Shown: positions 44,433-54,426 of the stretch, in pieces | How the letters are laid out: each line of letters begins with the position of its first letter | How positions within the stretch are numbered: the first letter of the stretch is position 1 | DNA from: Oreohelix idahoensis | Lineage: Eukaryota > Mollusca > Gastropoda > Stylommatophora > Oreohelicidae | DNA length: 64,000 bases | Direction: 5' to 3' | Assembly: GCA_024509875.1 (NCBI GenBank) | Contig: JAMPIV010022931.1 | Span: 806,001-870,000 of the forward strand | Program-made: the position numbers and the translations under genes | The notes under the pieces: generated by a model | The model's input: only the letters and a program-made list of their open reading frames with translations | Told to the model about the DNA's origin: nothing | Databases searched by the model: none

Positions 44433-45310
44433 GTTCTCTTGTCCATGCTACCTCTCTTACGTTGGAGATTCCAGAACAAGGACTATCTGATAGTGCTATC
44501 AACAGGTTTTCTCAGTGTGTTTCCTTTCAATTTCCAGTGTCTTCTTCTCATCTCTTGTTCCACTGACGCTTGTCTAGTTCGAGTCATCATGTCAACATTA
44601 CTAATCTTGTCCAACAACTACAATTCTTATGTTCTACGTAAGCATCCATTTATGAAAGTCTGTAGCTTTTTAGTTGTTGTTTTTGTTATTCTCCATGTTT
44701 CAGAGCTATACAATAGGACTGACTTGACATTTCAACTGATCAATGTGATTTTTGTGTTGAATTTGATTTCTTTTGGTCTGCTTATGTTTCCGAATGAACA
44801 TAAATCTTCTTTAGAATTTTGTATTCTTATTTTGATATCATTGTCTATCCCTCCAGTTGTGTCTATATTGCTGCGAAGTTATATGTATGCTTCTATATCT
44901 TGTAGGGCTGTTTTATTTAGCACAATATTATTATCGTTTTCCACATTTATTCTCTTTATCTTTGTTTTCGCCCTGTGTATTTTTAGACCCAATTTCTGTC
45001 ATCTATCACAAAGTATATTAATTTTGTCTTGTATCTGTTTACTGTTATTGGACTGAAGTGTCAGGTCATCGGCAAAATCTTGATTGTAAAGCTGGATTCC
45101 GATTCTGTTGGCTTAGTTTGATTATTTTATACCCCAGTTTATAGCCAATATAATGAGAAATTGTGCCAAGAGGTATCCGTGTCGCAATCTAGTTCTTATC
45201 ACAAACGGTTCTATAAGTTGTCCTTAAGATATCCTTTATGGAGAAATCTGCATCTCACTTCTTCGTACGTTTTCTTTGTTAAGTCAGTGATCTTCAGTGG
45301 GACTCTATAA
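44382..45310 (-). pseudogene. Decayed LINE reverse transcriptase (LINE family R, copy 3)
   Basis: The plus strand is the antisense of the relic at 21900-23070, with shared blocks such as ttctcagtgtgt, ttgttgtttttgttattctcc and the gtaagcatcc/gcaagcactc region. The apparent 224-residue plus-strand frame is an antisense artefact. No sense frame survives. It adjoins the minisatellite on its right. Confidence 0.65.
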
Positions 45311-45314
45311 GACC

Positions 45315-45795
45315 TCATCAATGTTTATTTTTTTGGTCTGCCTCTATTTTTATGTCTGTCTCTATTTTAGTTTGGTCTGCCTCTATTTATGTGTCTGCCT
45401 TTGTTGTTTTATCTGAATCTATTTTTGCGTCAGCCTCTCTATTTTTTGGTCTGCTCCTAATGTTATGTCTGTCTCTGTTTTTTTTTGGTCTGCTTATATT
45501 TTTGTGTCTGCCTCTGTTTTTTTTGTTTTTGGTCTGCCTCTATTTTTGTTTCTGCCTCTATTTTTGTGTCTGCTTCTCTTTTGTTGTGTCTGACTCTCTT
45601 TTTTTTTGGGTCTGCCTCTATTTTTATATCTGTCTCTATTTTTTTTATATCTGCCTTTTTTGTATCTGCCTCTATTTTTGTGTCTGTCCCTATATTTTCG
45701 GTATACCATTTTTTTGTTTGCCTCTTTTTTTGGGTCAGTTTCTGTTTTTGGGTTTGCTTCTATTCTTTGAGTCTGTCTGTTTTTGTTTGGGTCAG
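45315..45795. repeat. Minisatellite of about 18 bp, left part
   Basis: Imperfect tandem units of the type gtctgcctctatttttgt with length variation in the T-run. The same unit resumes at 48190-48300 after the solo LTR. Read on the minus strand (A-rich, GGCAGACxxAAAAATAGA) it lies beyond the 3' end of the LINE at 48.3 kb and may be an expanded LINE 3' tail. Confidence 0.8.
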
Positions 45796-48182
45796 TGTCG
45801 TAAATTTATTTTGAGAGGGAGAGTCTAGAAATAGTGGTCCGGTTTAGAGTGTAGAATGATGATGAAAACTCAGTGATAGAAATGTATAGATTAAATATGA
45901 TGCTCCACAGAGTGCTGGAGGAGAGTAAAGACAGACGTATTTACGACAAATCGTTTCTCTCAATCTTCTTTTCCACTCTCCTGGTCAAACAATTCTTTGC
46001 CAGTTTTCCAGACACACGTCTGCGCTCACACCGATTTGTTGTTTCAAGCACTCAGACGACGTGGATACAGCTATATTAAACAAATAGGGAATGTTTGGGC
46101 TTTTGGGTATTCCAACACAGTCCGATTTAAGTTTATGATGTTTATTTACCGTAAAGATCAAATCACAAAAACAATATCAAGTGTTACATAAAGTTATCAT
46201 AAGTATAGACAAAAATGCAAATATCAAGGTAGGGAGGGGGTGAAGAAGATTGGTATCGACTAAGCCCTTCCCGCTTGTATTAGACAAAGATAAACCCAGT
46301 CTCAAGATAGATAGTTATCAGGAACATAGGTAACGTAACCCAACAGTAAATTTAATTACTCTGAAAGAGGTGTTACAATATTAGTTATGGTGGTAGACAA
46401 AATTACTGTTATCCCAATGGTGTCTTCCCTTTACTAAGCAAAGAAAAAAGGGGGGGGGGATGAAACAGAGTTACCAAATTATCCCACTAAAGGAACAATG
46501 CCGGGTATACAGAAACGTATTACCCGGTAGGCAAGTTAACAAAAGGTTTGTTGCAAAAAAAATTAAATCTCCTGTCATTCATGCACACTGTGAGGATCCA
46601 CACTCATATACACCACACACTTACCGAGTTGCAGCATCAGTCACTCCATAGAATGATAAACACAATAATTAACTCTTGACGTATGACAACTGTCTAGTCC
46701 TTCTATGTCCCGCCCCAGATAATGCGAGGATTCACTGAGAGCAAATATTCCCGCTTATCGCCGGACTTGAAGTTCTAAGAGTTCTTGTGTTTTATTATAA
46801 AGAAACGAGTCTATGGGATGGCACTGACGCAGTTCGACATAGGGGTGAAAAATGAGGTGATGGTATAATCCTTCACTGCGTGATGATAGCCACTGACCGG
46901 TAAAGTTTTTTTAATCCCAGTGAGGAAAAACTCTGCTCGGTCACAGTTAGGTAAATCGGTAATCTCTCACAATAGAGCAGTATATAAACTATCGCTACTG
47001 GCACTGTTCATCTTCCAGTTTATCTTACAGATTTAATTTGATGATAATAATCAAATGTTCTTGGGTTGGCTTTCTTTAATGTAATTATGATAGCTAGGCC
47101 GTACCGGACCACCACAAGATTTACTTTACAAAAATGTCTCATCAAACTGTCTGGAAGTTTAAGAACCGAGTATGGAAACTCTGAAAGATTTCGTTATTGC
47201 TGGGATTGCAAAAGGTGATCAATCTAGAGAAAAAGATAGAAAACCCATAACAACATAATCATACTTTAAAACAAATAATCTTCTGAGTGCGCGTTAAATT
47301 TCCCGTTAAGCCTATTATACACTCGAGTATTTAATTATGTATTTAATAAACACTGCGCGAGTTCTAGTGGTTAAAAACACACATCTATAAAACTAGGACT
47401 TAACTGAATTTATAAATTATAAATTCCTTCGCGACTTTAAAAGTTAATTTAAGCATTAACATTTATTATCTTTTGAAATAATATAATAGATAGATCATTA
47501 TATTTACAACTGGAACTATTGAGACGGTTTAATTTAATAGGTTTAAATTAACACAAAATCCAATGAAATATAATGAATGAATTCGACCACTGATCACTTT
47601 ACACACTATATATATTACCGCTTTGCACAGAATAGAATTCACTGCAAATATGTATAAAATCCATGGGATAGTCTAGCAAGATTTCAAATATCGCTAGTGC
47701 TTCTATCAAGTTCTGGCCAGCGAATTATGAAGTGTATTTCTACGTGATCTGTATATCTACAACTGGAATGCAAGATGAGTGGGACATGAGAACTTTGACA
47801 GCTTTTTTGATCTCATGACTTTGGGGGATCTGACCGCCAAATCCAAAGAGAGAAGCCGCCCTGGCCTCTCGTATCTTCGCTCGCTGCTTGCGTCAGCTTT
47901 CCCCGTTCGCTCTGGCTGCGATCGGTTCCGTGCTTAACACCGAGATGCGAAATCGTTTCAGGGACCACTACTGTCTTTGATAGCGCTGATAGTCTCCCCT
48001 GAAATCCCTCAGTCTGTCTCTTTGATCTCGTGCCACATACTAAATGAGTCCCGGTCGGTTTGCTCTGGCGAAACGAAAGTTACAACAAATGTTCAGGGGT
48101 TCTAATGTTATGAAAAGCTAAAGGTCCCTTTAATCATCCATCATATCAGGGAAAATTCACTTGTCAAACTAGACGTACGTCA
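45796..48182 (-). mobile_element. Inverted solo LTR of the C family
   Basis: TGTCGTAAATTT...GACGTACGTCA, the reverse complement of the LTR at 17885-20636, to which it is closer than to the LTRs of element C. There is no internal region. I see no clean target duplication (left GTCAG, right TTGTG), and the last two bases of the LTR seem changed. It has no SINE at the site used in the other solo LTR. It sits within the minisatellite. Confidence 0.88.
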
Positions 48183-48305
48183 TTGTGTGTGTCTTCCTCG
48201 TTTTTGTGTGTGTCTGCCTCTATTGTTTGGGTCTGACACTATTTTTGAGTCTATCTCTATTTTTTGGGGTCAATCTCTATTTTTGTGTCTGACTCTATTT
48301 GGGCA
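48183..48305. repeat. Minisatellite of about 18 bp, right part
   Basis: Units such as gtctgcctctattgtttggg and gactctatttttgagtctatc continue the array at 45315-45795. It borders the 3' end of the RTE-type LINE. Confidence 0.75.
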
Positions 48306-48322
48306 TCTATTTCCTTTCATCA

Positions 48323-49328
48323 TCATGTGACGTATTCTTTCCAGAACGTTGTCTCCATTACAGCTGCTCTGAACGCATCACGATTCTGGGCAAGTCGACC
48401 TGCATCAGCCAAAGACAAGTTCAGACTCTCTATGATGTCCTGGGTCCACCGTCGTCTAGGTCGACCCCTTCCCCTTTTTCCAGGGACCATGCCTTCCATC
48501 ACTGTTTTTTCCAGACTATTATGTCTTTTTATATGACCGAAAAATTTCAGCTTCCTTATTGCGATGGTATTTAGGAGCCAATGTTCCTGTACGTTTAGTG
48601 AGTGCAGTACTTCTCTGTTGGTCTTTTTTTCTGTCCAGGGTATTCTCAACATCCTTCTGTAGCATTTCATTTCGAATGATGTAATCTTTTTTGCAACTGT
48701 TTTATTGAGTGTCCAAGTCTCGCAGCCGTATGTTGCTACTGGGAATATACATGCTCTGATCAGTTGTAACTTTGTTTCTTTGCTTGTGCCTTGCCATAGG
48801 TTTTTCATCTGTATTAGTTTATGTGAAGCAATTGCAAGCCTTCTTTTAATTTCTACTGCACAGTCGCCAGAGCTGTTGATGATTGATCCTAAGTATTCGA
48901 ATTCATTAACACTTTCCAGTTCTTCGTTATCAATTTCAATTTCTGGTTTGGTCTTTACTTTGTCTGTTGTCAATACTTTGGTGTTCTTGGTGTTTAGGTA
49001 TAGATTTTGGGCCTCGCTGTGTTTTTTGGTGGACAGAATTAATTGTTCAAGTCCTTCTGGGCTGGTCGATAGGAGGACTGTGTCGTCAGCATATCTGATT
49101 TCCGGGATCTGGTACCCGCCGATGTTGAATGAGTCAAACTCTGTGTGTTCTTGGTCATCTCTTACGTTTCTCATGATATTCTCGGCATAAATGTTAAACA
49201 GGTAAGGGGAAAGGGTACAGCCTTGTCTTACTCCTTTCTTTACTTCAAACCATTCTGATGTTTCCCCCTCTACTCTTACGGCTGCCTGTTGTTCTTGGTA
49301 CAGCAGTGCGATGAGTTGTATAAGGTGG
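48323..49328 (-). CDS. RTE LINE: reverse transcriptase C-terminal part
   Basis: The frame is open from the element C junction (49328) to the stop. It contains RQGCTLSPYLFN, the catalytic YADD (RYADDTVLL), LGSIINSSGD, YGCETWTL, WTEKKTNREVLHSL, the HIKRH segment and the basic KRGRGRPRRRW motif common in RTE-like proteins. Its first half is the RT palm and thumb, and the last hundred residues are the conserved C-terminal region. It has no start codon of its own because the 5' part lies beyond element C. The RNA-templated DNA synthesis role is established for the family. Confidence 0.9.
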
Positions 49329-51755
49329 TGTGACGTACGTCTAGTTTGACAAGTGAATTTTCCCTGATATGATGGATGATTTAAGGGACCCTTAGCTTTT
49401 CATAACATTAGAACCCCTGAACATTTGTTGTAGCCTTTCGTTTTGCCAGAGCGAACCGCGCGGAACTCATGTAGTATGCGGCACGAGATCAAAGAGACAG
49501 ACCGAGGGATTTTAGGGGAGACTATCGGCGTTATCAAAAACAGTAGTGGTCCCTGATACGAGACGCAGTTGCTTGCCGCTAATTTCGCGTCTCGGTGTCA
49601 ATCGAGGAACCGAGGGAACGGGGAAAGCGAACGGGCAGCAGCGAACGGAGATACGAAGACCAGGGTGCGGTTTCTTCTCTTGATTTGGCGGTCAGATCCC
49701 CAAAAGTTCGTGAGATCAAATAAGCTGTCAAGTTTATCATGTCCCACTCAACTTACATTCCATTTTAGCTAAATAGACCATGTAGAACTAGACACGTTAT
49801 CACTCGCTGGCCAGACCTTTACAGAAGCACTAGCTTATTGAAATCTTGTTATAGATTTTCCCCTGGATTTTATATATATTTGCAGTGATTTCTAATTCTG
49901 TGCAAAGCGGTAATATATATTGTGTAAAGTGATCAGTGGTCTAGCTCAGTCATTCTATTTAAAGGGATTTTGTGTTAATTTAAATCTATTTAATTAAACC
50001 ATCTCAAGAGTTCCAGTTTTAAATATAATGATCTATCTATTATATTATTTCAAAAGATAATAGATGCTTAAATTAACTTTTAAAGTCGCGAAGGAATTTA
50101 TAATTAATAAATTCAGTTTAGTCCTAGTTTTATAGATGTGTGTTTTTAACCACTAGAACTCGCGCAGTGTTTATTTAATACATAATTAAATACGCGAGCA
50201 TATATATAATAGGCTTAACGGGAAATTCATCGCGCTTTAGAAGGTTATTTGTTTTCGGTATATTACATGTCTTTTTTTCTTTCATACAGAGTGATCGTAC
50301 CTGCGGTCCCAGCAAAATTAAGAAAGCAATAAAGAAATCAATCTAAGCAAAGCAAAGCATAAACAGTGTGTAGAGTTCCCCTGACGCAGAACTTGTTGAG
50401 ACTGTGTAAATTTTTAATCTTTGAGGCGATTCTATGTTTGGAATTCCGCTATCTAACTTATAGCAAAGAAAGCACACCCAAAGACAAATTTAACGCACCA
50501 TCAAACAACTTAAGTCGTAACGGGAAGAAGAACACTGGCCCGAGCATTGTTAGTTTACTGACACAGAGAGATAATTCATAATTTCCTGAACAGTGATGTG
50601 ACTAGTTTTCTCACTGGACTTAAACCATACCTCGCGGATAAAGTGTACCAGCACGCGTAAGAATTTTATTATCAGCGGCATAGTCAAATAGACCACACCA
50701 TCCTCACCCCGGTATCAGAGACCGTGCCCTCCCATAGAAACTGTTATTAAGAAAAGAGACACAACTACAGATTCATTTTCCAGCGATTACGGGATCCTTT
50801 TATGTGCTGACCGCCTACCCGCTAATCTGGGGCTAGAACTTGAACAAACACTCATACATTTAAATTGAGGTGTAACTGCTGTTGTGTTATTCTATGGAGT
50901 GCAAGATTTTTTCACAATCGGTAAGTGAGAGCAAGATGAGTGAAGGCCTTTGCTAGCGCGTGTATGAATGACAGGAAATTAATTCTTTTGTGTGACCATT
51001 TTGTTAACTTGCTTACCTGGTAATATATATCTTTTCTGTATACCCTACATTGTTCCTTTAAGTGGGATAGTTGATAATTTGTTAACTCTGTCTAAAACCA
51101 CCTCCTTTCCATTTGCTTAGTAAAGGGAAGAACAGCTGGGAAGAACAGGTTTTTTTCTATCACCTATACCAAATTTTGTAACACCTCTTTCAGAGTAATT
51201 AACTTCACTGTTAGGTTAACGTACCTATGTTCCTGATATTATCTATCTTTGGACTGGGTTTATCTTTGTCTAATAAGCGGGAAGGGCTTAGTCGATACCA
51301 ATCTTCTTCACCCCTCCCAAACTTGTTATTTGCATTTGTGTACTTATGATAATTTATGTAATATCTGAAATTTTTAGTGATTGATGTTTAAAGTGAATAA
51401 AATCACATAAACTCATTTAGTTCTGCGTGTTGGATATACCCAAAGCCCAACTTTTCCCCTATTCGTTTAATATAGTTTGTATCAACGTCGTGTGTGTGTT
51501 TGAAAACACCAAATCGGTGTGCGCGCAGATGCGAGTCTGGAAAACTGGCAAATAATTGTTTGACCAGGAGAGTGAAAGAGAAGATTGAGAGACACGATTT
51601 GTCGTAAATAAGTCTGTCTTTACTCTCCTCCAGCTCGCTGTGAAGCAACTATTAAATCTCTACATTTTCTATCACTGAGCTTTCCATCATCATTTTCCAC
51701 TCTAAACCGGACCACTATTTCTACGACTCTTTTCTCTCAAAAGAAATTTACGACA
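49329..51755 (+). repeat. 5' LTR of element C
   Basis: 2427 bp, unusually long. It contains a TATA-like tatatataat near 50202, a consensus splice donor (CG|GTAAGTGAG) at 50921 that is conserved in the solo LTRs, and AATAAA at 51396-51401. The promoter, donor and poly(A) roles are inferred from motif and place only. Confidence 0.92.
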
Positions 51756-52490
51756 ATATTTGGCTGGCTCGTCTTGGATAATTTTGAGATACATTTGATG
51801 CACACATATTTGTGGGCTGGTTCTGGGATCTTGAGCTACATTTGTGGCAATCGCATAGCCGGGTTAAAGATATTTTGAGTCTGATTTAGTTTGGGTCTAA
51901 CTAGGTAGAGTGTGAATGATTTGTCTTTTTGAATTAGGGAAATAAATAAATAATTACACCCCTAGACAAACGTTCTTTAAGTATTTGGGTTGTCCACACA
52001 GCATATTTACAGGTTGTTTTCTCTCCACAGCAGTAGAAAGTACAGATAAACAAATATATTTGCTATTTTATTATCCTCTGGCGGAGATAATTATATTTAT
52101 TTCTTTATAAATGTTGCTGGGATTGCGTGATTGTTTTACAGTCACTAAGGTTTTTGAAGTTAAGAAGAGTTGAGCTTAGCTAAAGACGGATTGTTCTGAT
52201 TTTTAAAAATTAAGTTAACAACGTCTCATCTCAATAATTGACTTTAGGGACGGAGTTTGTTGTCAGAGATTTAAAATTTAGGGGAAATTTTTTTTTCCTT
52301 TTAAATTGTTTTAATATAAATTTTTCTCTACTGTTAGTAATAGTAGATTCTTTTCCAGTGTAACTTACCATTTAGTGGCATAGTCGCTTGCGTTTAGAGC
52401 CTTAATTGCCAGAGAATAGCAGCGATAAGTTTGCACAGAACAGGTAGGAGGTAACACAGGTAAATTTGTACTTGTGTTTTTTTCTCGTAG
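50921..52490 (+). other. Possible intron from LTR donor to gag acceptor in element C
   Basis: The donor CG|GTAAGTGAG at 50921 lies in the LTR. A pyrimidine-rich tgtttttttctcgtag acceptor ends at 52490, 72 bases before the gag ATG. Splicing would remove about 1.57 kb of leader, including the poly(A) signal. This is inference from motifs. Confidence 0.35.
51761..51779 (+). promoter_or_regulatory. Primer-binding site of element C, tRNA-Pro-like
   Basis: TGGCTGGCTCGTCTTGGAT, five bases from the LTR end. It shares TGG, GGCTCGTC and GGAT with the tRNA-Pro primer site TGGGGGCTCGTCCGGGAT, with one extra base. Element A uses the same type of site. Confidence 0.5.
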
Positions 52491-52562
52491 CGGTTCAGAG
52501 TTCCTCCCTTTCGCGTTTCTTCTTACTAGTTCTCTAAGCATACTTCATCTTATTCTTTAACA
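51780..52562 (+). other. Leader of element C
   Basis: About 780 bp without a frame, ending in the candidate splice acceptor before gag. Confidence 0.55.
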
Positions 52563-52877
52563 ATGGCAGAGAGGATAAAGATGAGGTCCATCTTGAGGTT
52601 GGAAGCGAAAGAGGCAGGATTAGATGCAGAAGCTGCAAACGCGTTTATTAACCAGGAATTGGAAATATATGACGTGGAGCAACAGAGAGCCGAAGCTGAG
52701 AGGAAGGCGGAGCAACAGAGAGCCGAAGCTGAGAGGAAGGCGGAGCAACAGAGAGCAGAAGCTGAGAGGAAGGAAGAGAAAGAAAGAACAGAGAGGAGAG
52801 AAGCCCAGGAGAGGGCAGATAAGAAAGAAGCGGAAGAACGTCTTTTGGAACAGAAGAAAATTGAAGCAGAGATGTAA
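52563..52877 (+). CDS. Element C gag N-terminus: coiled coil, ends in a premature stop
   Basis: 104 codons from MAERIKM. Residues about 38-104 are an Arg/Glu/Gln/Ala-rich coiled coil with a 9-residue unit EQQRAEAER(K) repeated three times. It stops at TAA just before a (GA)n run at about 52884-52910. The rest of gag is in the next frame, so the GA run has changed length by a non-multiple of three. The coiled-coil start matches A and B. Confidence 0.8.
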   Translation: MAERIKMRSILRLEAKEAGLDAEAANAFINQELEIYDVEQQRAEAERKAEQQRAEAERKAEQQRAEAERKEEKERTERREAQERADKKEAEERLLEQKKIEAEM

Positions 52878-54426
52878 ACTCGCAGAGAGAGAGAGAGAGA
52901 GAGAGAGAGACAAGGAAAGACAGCATCAACTGGCGCTTAAGGCTCTAGAGAGTCGGGGCGCCTCTACTTCGACTAACGGAGAGCCGTCTTCGCCCCAGTC
53001 TCAATCAATGGACCTCTCCAGTACTCAATCTGCCCAATTAACTGCTTTGTCGTTTTCTTTAGAATCTTTTCCTAGCCCTAACGAAAAAATAAACAGCTAC
53101 CTAGAAAAATTCGAGAGACTCGCGAATCTTTATGGGTTAGAGAGTACCCGCTGGGCGCTCAAACTTTCAACGTCACTGAAAGGCAATGCTTATGACGTGT
53201 ACACAAAGCTGGGACCGAATCAACATGATTATGACATGTTGAAAAAGGCCTTACTACAGCAGTTTGAGATGACTGCCCGAAAGTTTCTGCAGTTGTTCAG
53301 AAACAGCCGAAAAGAGAGCACGGAAACATTTCCCCAGTTCTCTTCACGTCTCACGGGTTATCTGACAAAGTGCATTGAATTATCTGACCTACCTCTTTCA
53401 TATGAGGGACTATTCGAACTTGTTCTTGTGGAGCAGATAAAATCCACTTTGTCGAATGAAACTCGTAGATTTTTGGCTGAACAGGGGGCAGTCAGGCTTG
53501 AAGACATACTCAATAAAGCCGAACGCTATAGCAATGCAATGGCCGAACTTCCCAGCACTAAACGTAAACCCACCGATGAGCCATCTCGAAAACAGAATCT
53601 AGAACAGGCATCCTATTCTTCCACTTCCTCTCAACATTATAACCAACGAGATAACAATACCCAGAAACCTCCCCAGGAAAAATCGAAATTCTACAAAATC
53701 CGATACCCCCCCAACAAAAATTCTGATCAACCCAACAAGCCTACGTGGCAGCGCGGCCACCAAGGTCAAGGAAAAGGGAAGACCCCTACACCAGGAACGT
53801 CTGATCAGGGCAAACAAACCGGTGCAAACCGCATTGGATGTTTGCATACAGCCTCGAAAGGTAGAGTCAATGTCAGTGATTCTCAACCTGAGGGGGACCG
53901 ACCCTCAACTCGAGGAACTGTAATTTTGAACGGTACCTCTACTACTTGTCTTTATGACACTGGATTAAGTTTTGATTGTATTGTCGCTAGGCACCTAGTC
54001 AAACCCGGTCAGGAGACAGAGGAAACCGTCAAACTTAGTGGAGTTTTCAGGAGTGATGCACCCAGGACGCTTCCTATCGCACTGGTAGAAATACACTCTG
54101 ACTTTGTCAGAGGAGTTATTAAAGCGGCCATAATGGATGATCCGATCTACCCAGTTATCCTGGGATCTAGATATGTGTTCATTGGGAGACCTAAGGAGCC
54201 GATTGTGGCAGCGGTAACCACAAGAGGGCAAGCCAAGAAGGAGAGGGAGCCTGCGCCAAACTTGTTGCCGAATGAACTGAAGGAGGCGCAACAAAAGGAC
54301 CCTACTCTGGCGCCTTGCTTTAAAAAACTGCCCATGGCTAAGGACCCCAGACACAACGGAGACATCTTTTCTAAGGATGGTGTATTGTATCGTAGAACGG
54401 GCAACCCGGACACGGGGAATAACTAG
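52878..54426 (+). CDS. Element C gag (capsid) and protease
   Basis: This frame is open from about 52624, but the part before the GA run is an artefact. Real sequence resumes at DKERQHQLALKALESRG. The capsid region has SYLEKFERLANLYGLESTRW, LKKALLQQFE and LVEQIKSTL, close to the equivalent blocks of A. No CCHC knuckle is seen, and the segment before the protease is Gln/Asn/Lys/Pro-rich. The retropepsin has YDTGLSF and VILGSRYVF. The frame ends at TAG, in register with the integrase frame beyond it. Elements A and B have glutamine at this position. Confidence 0.87.

Noticed and set aside
45352..45828. Phe/Leu/Ser-rich membrane-like ORFs
   Set aside because: They are readings of the T-rich 18-bp minisatellite, with no unique sequence.
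45873..46079. Short ORF (MIEMYRLN...) repeated at four places in the window
   Set aside because: It lies at the same place near the end of every C-family LTR, opposite to the element's coding strand. Repetition reflects LTR copies, and the frame is disrupted in the LTRs of element C.
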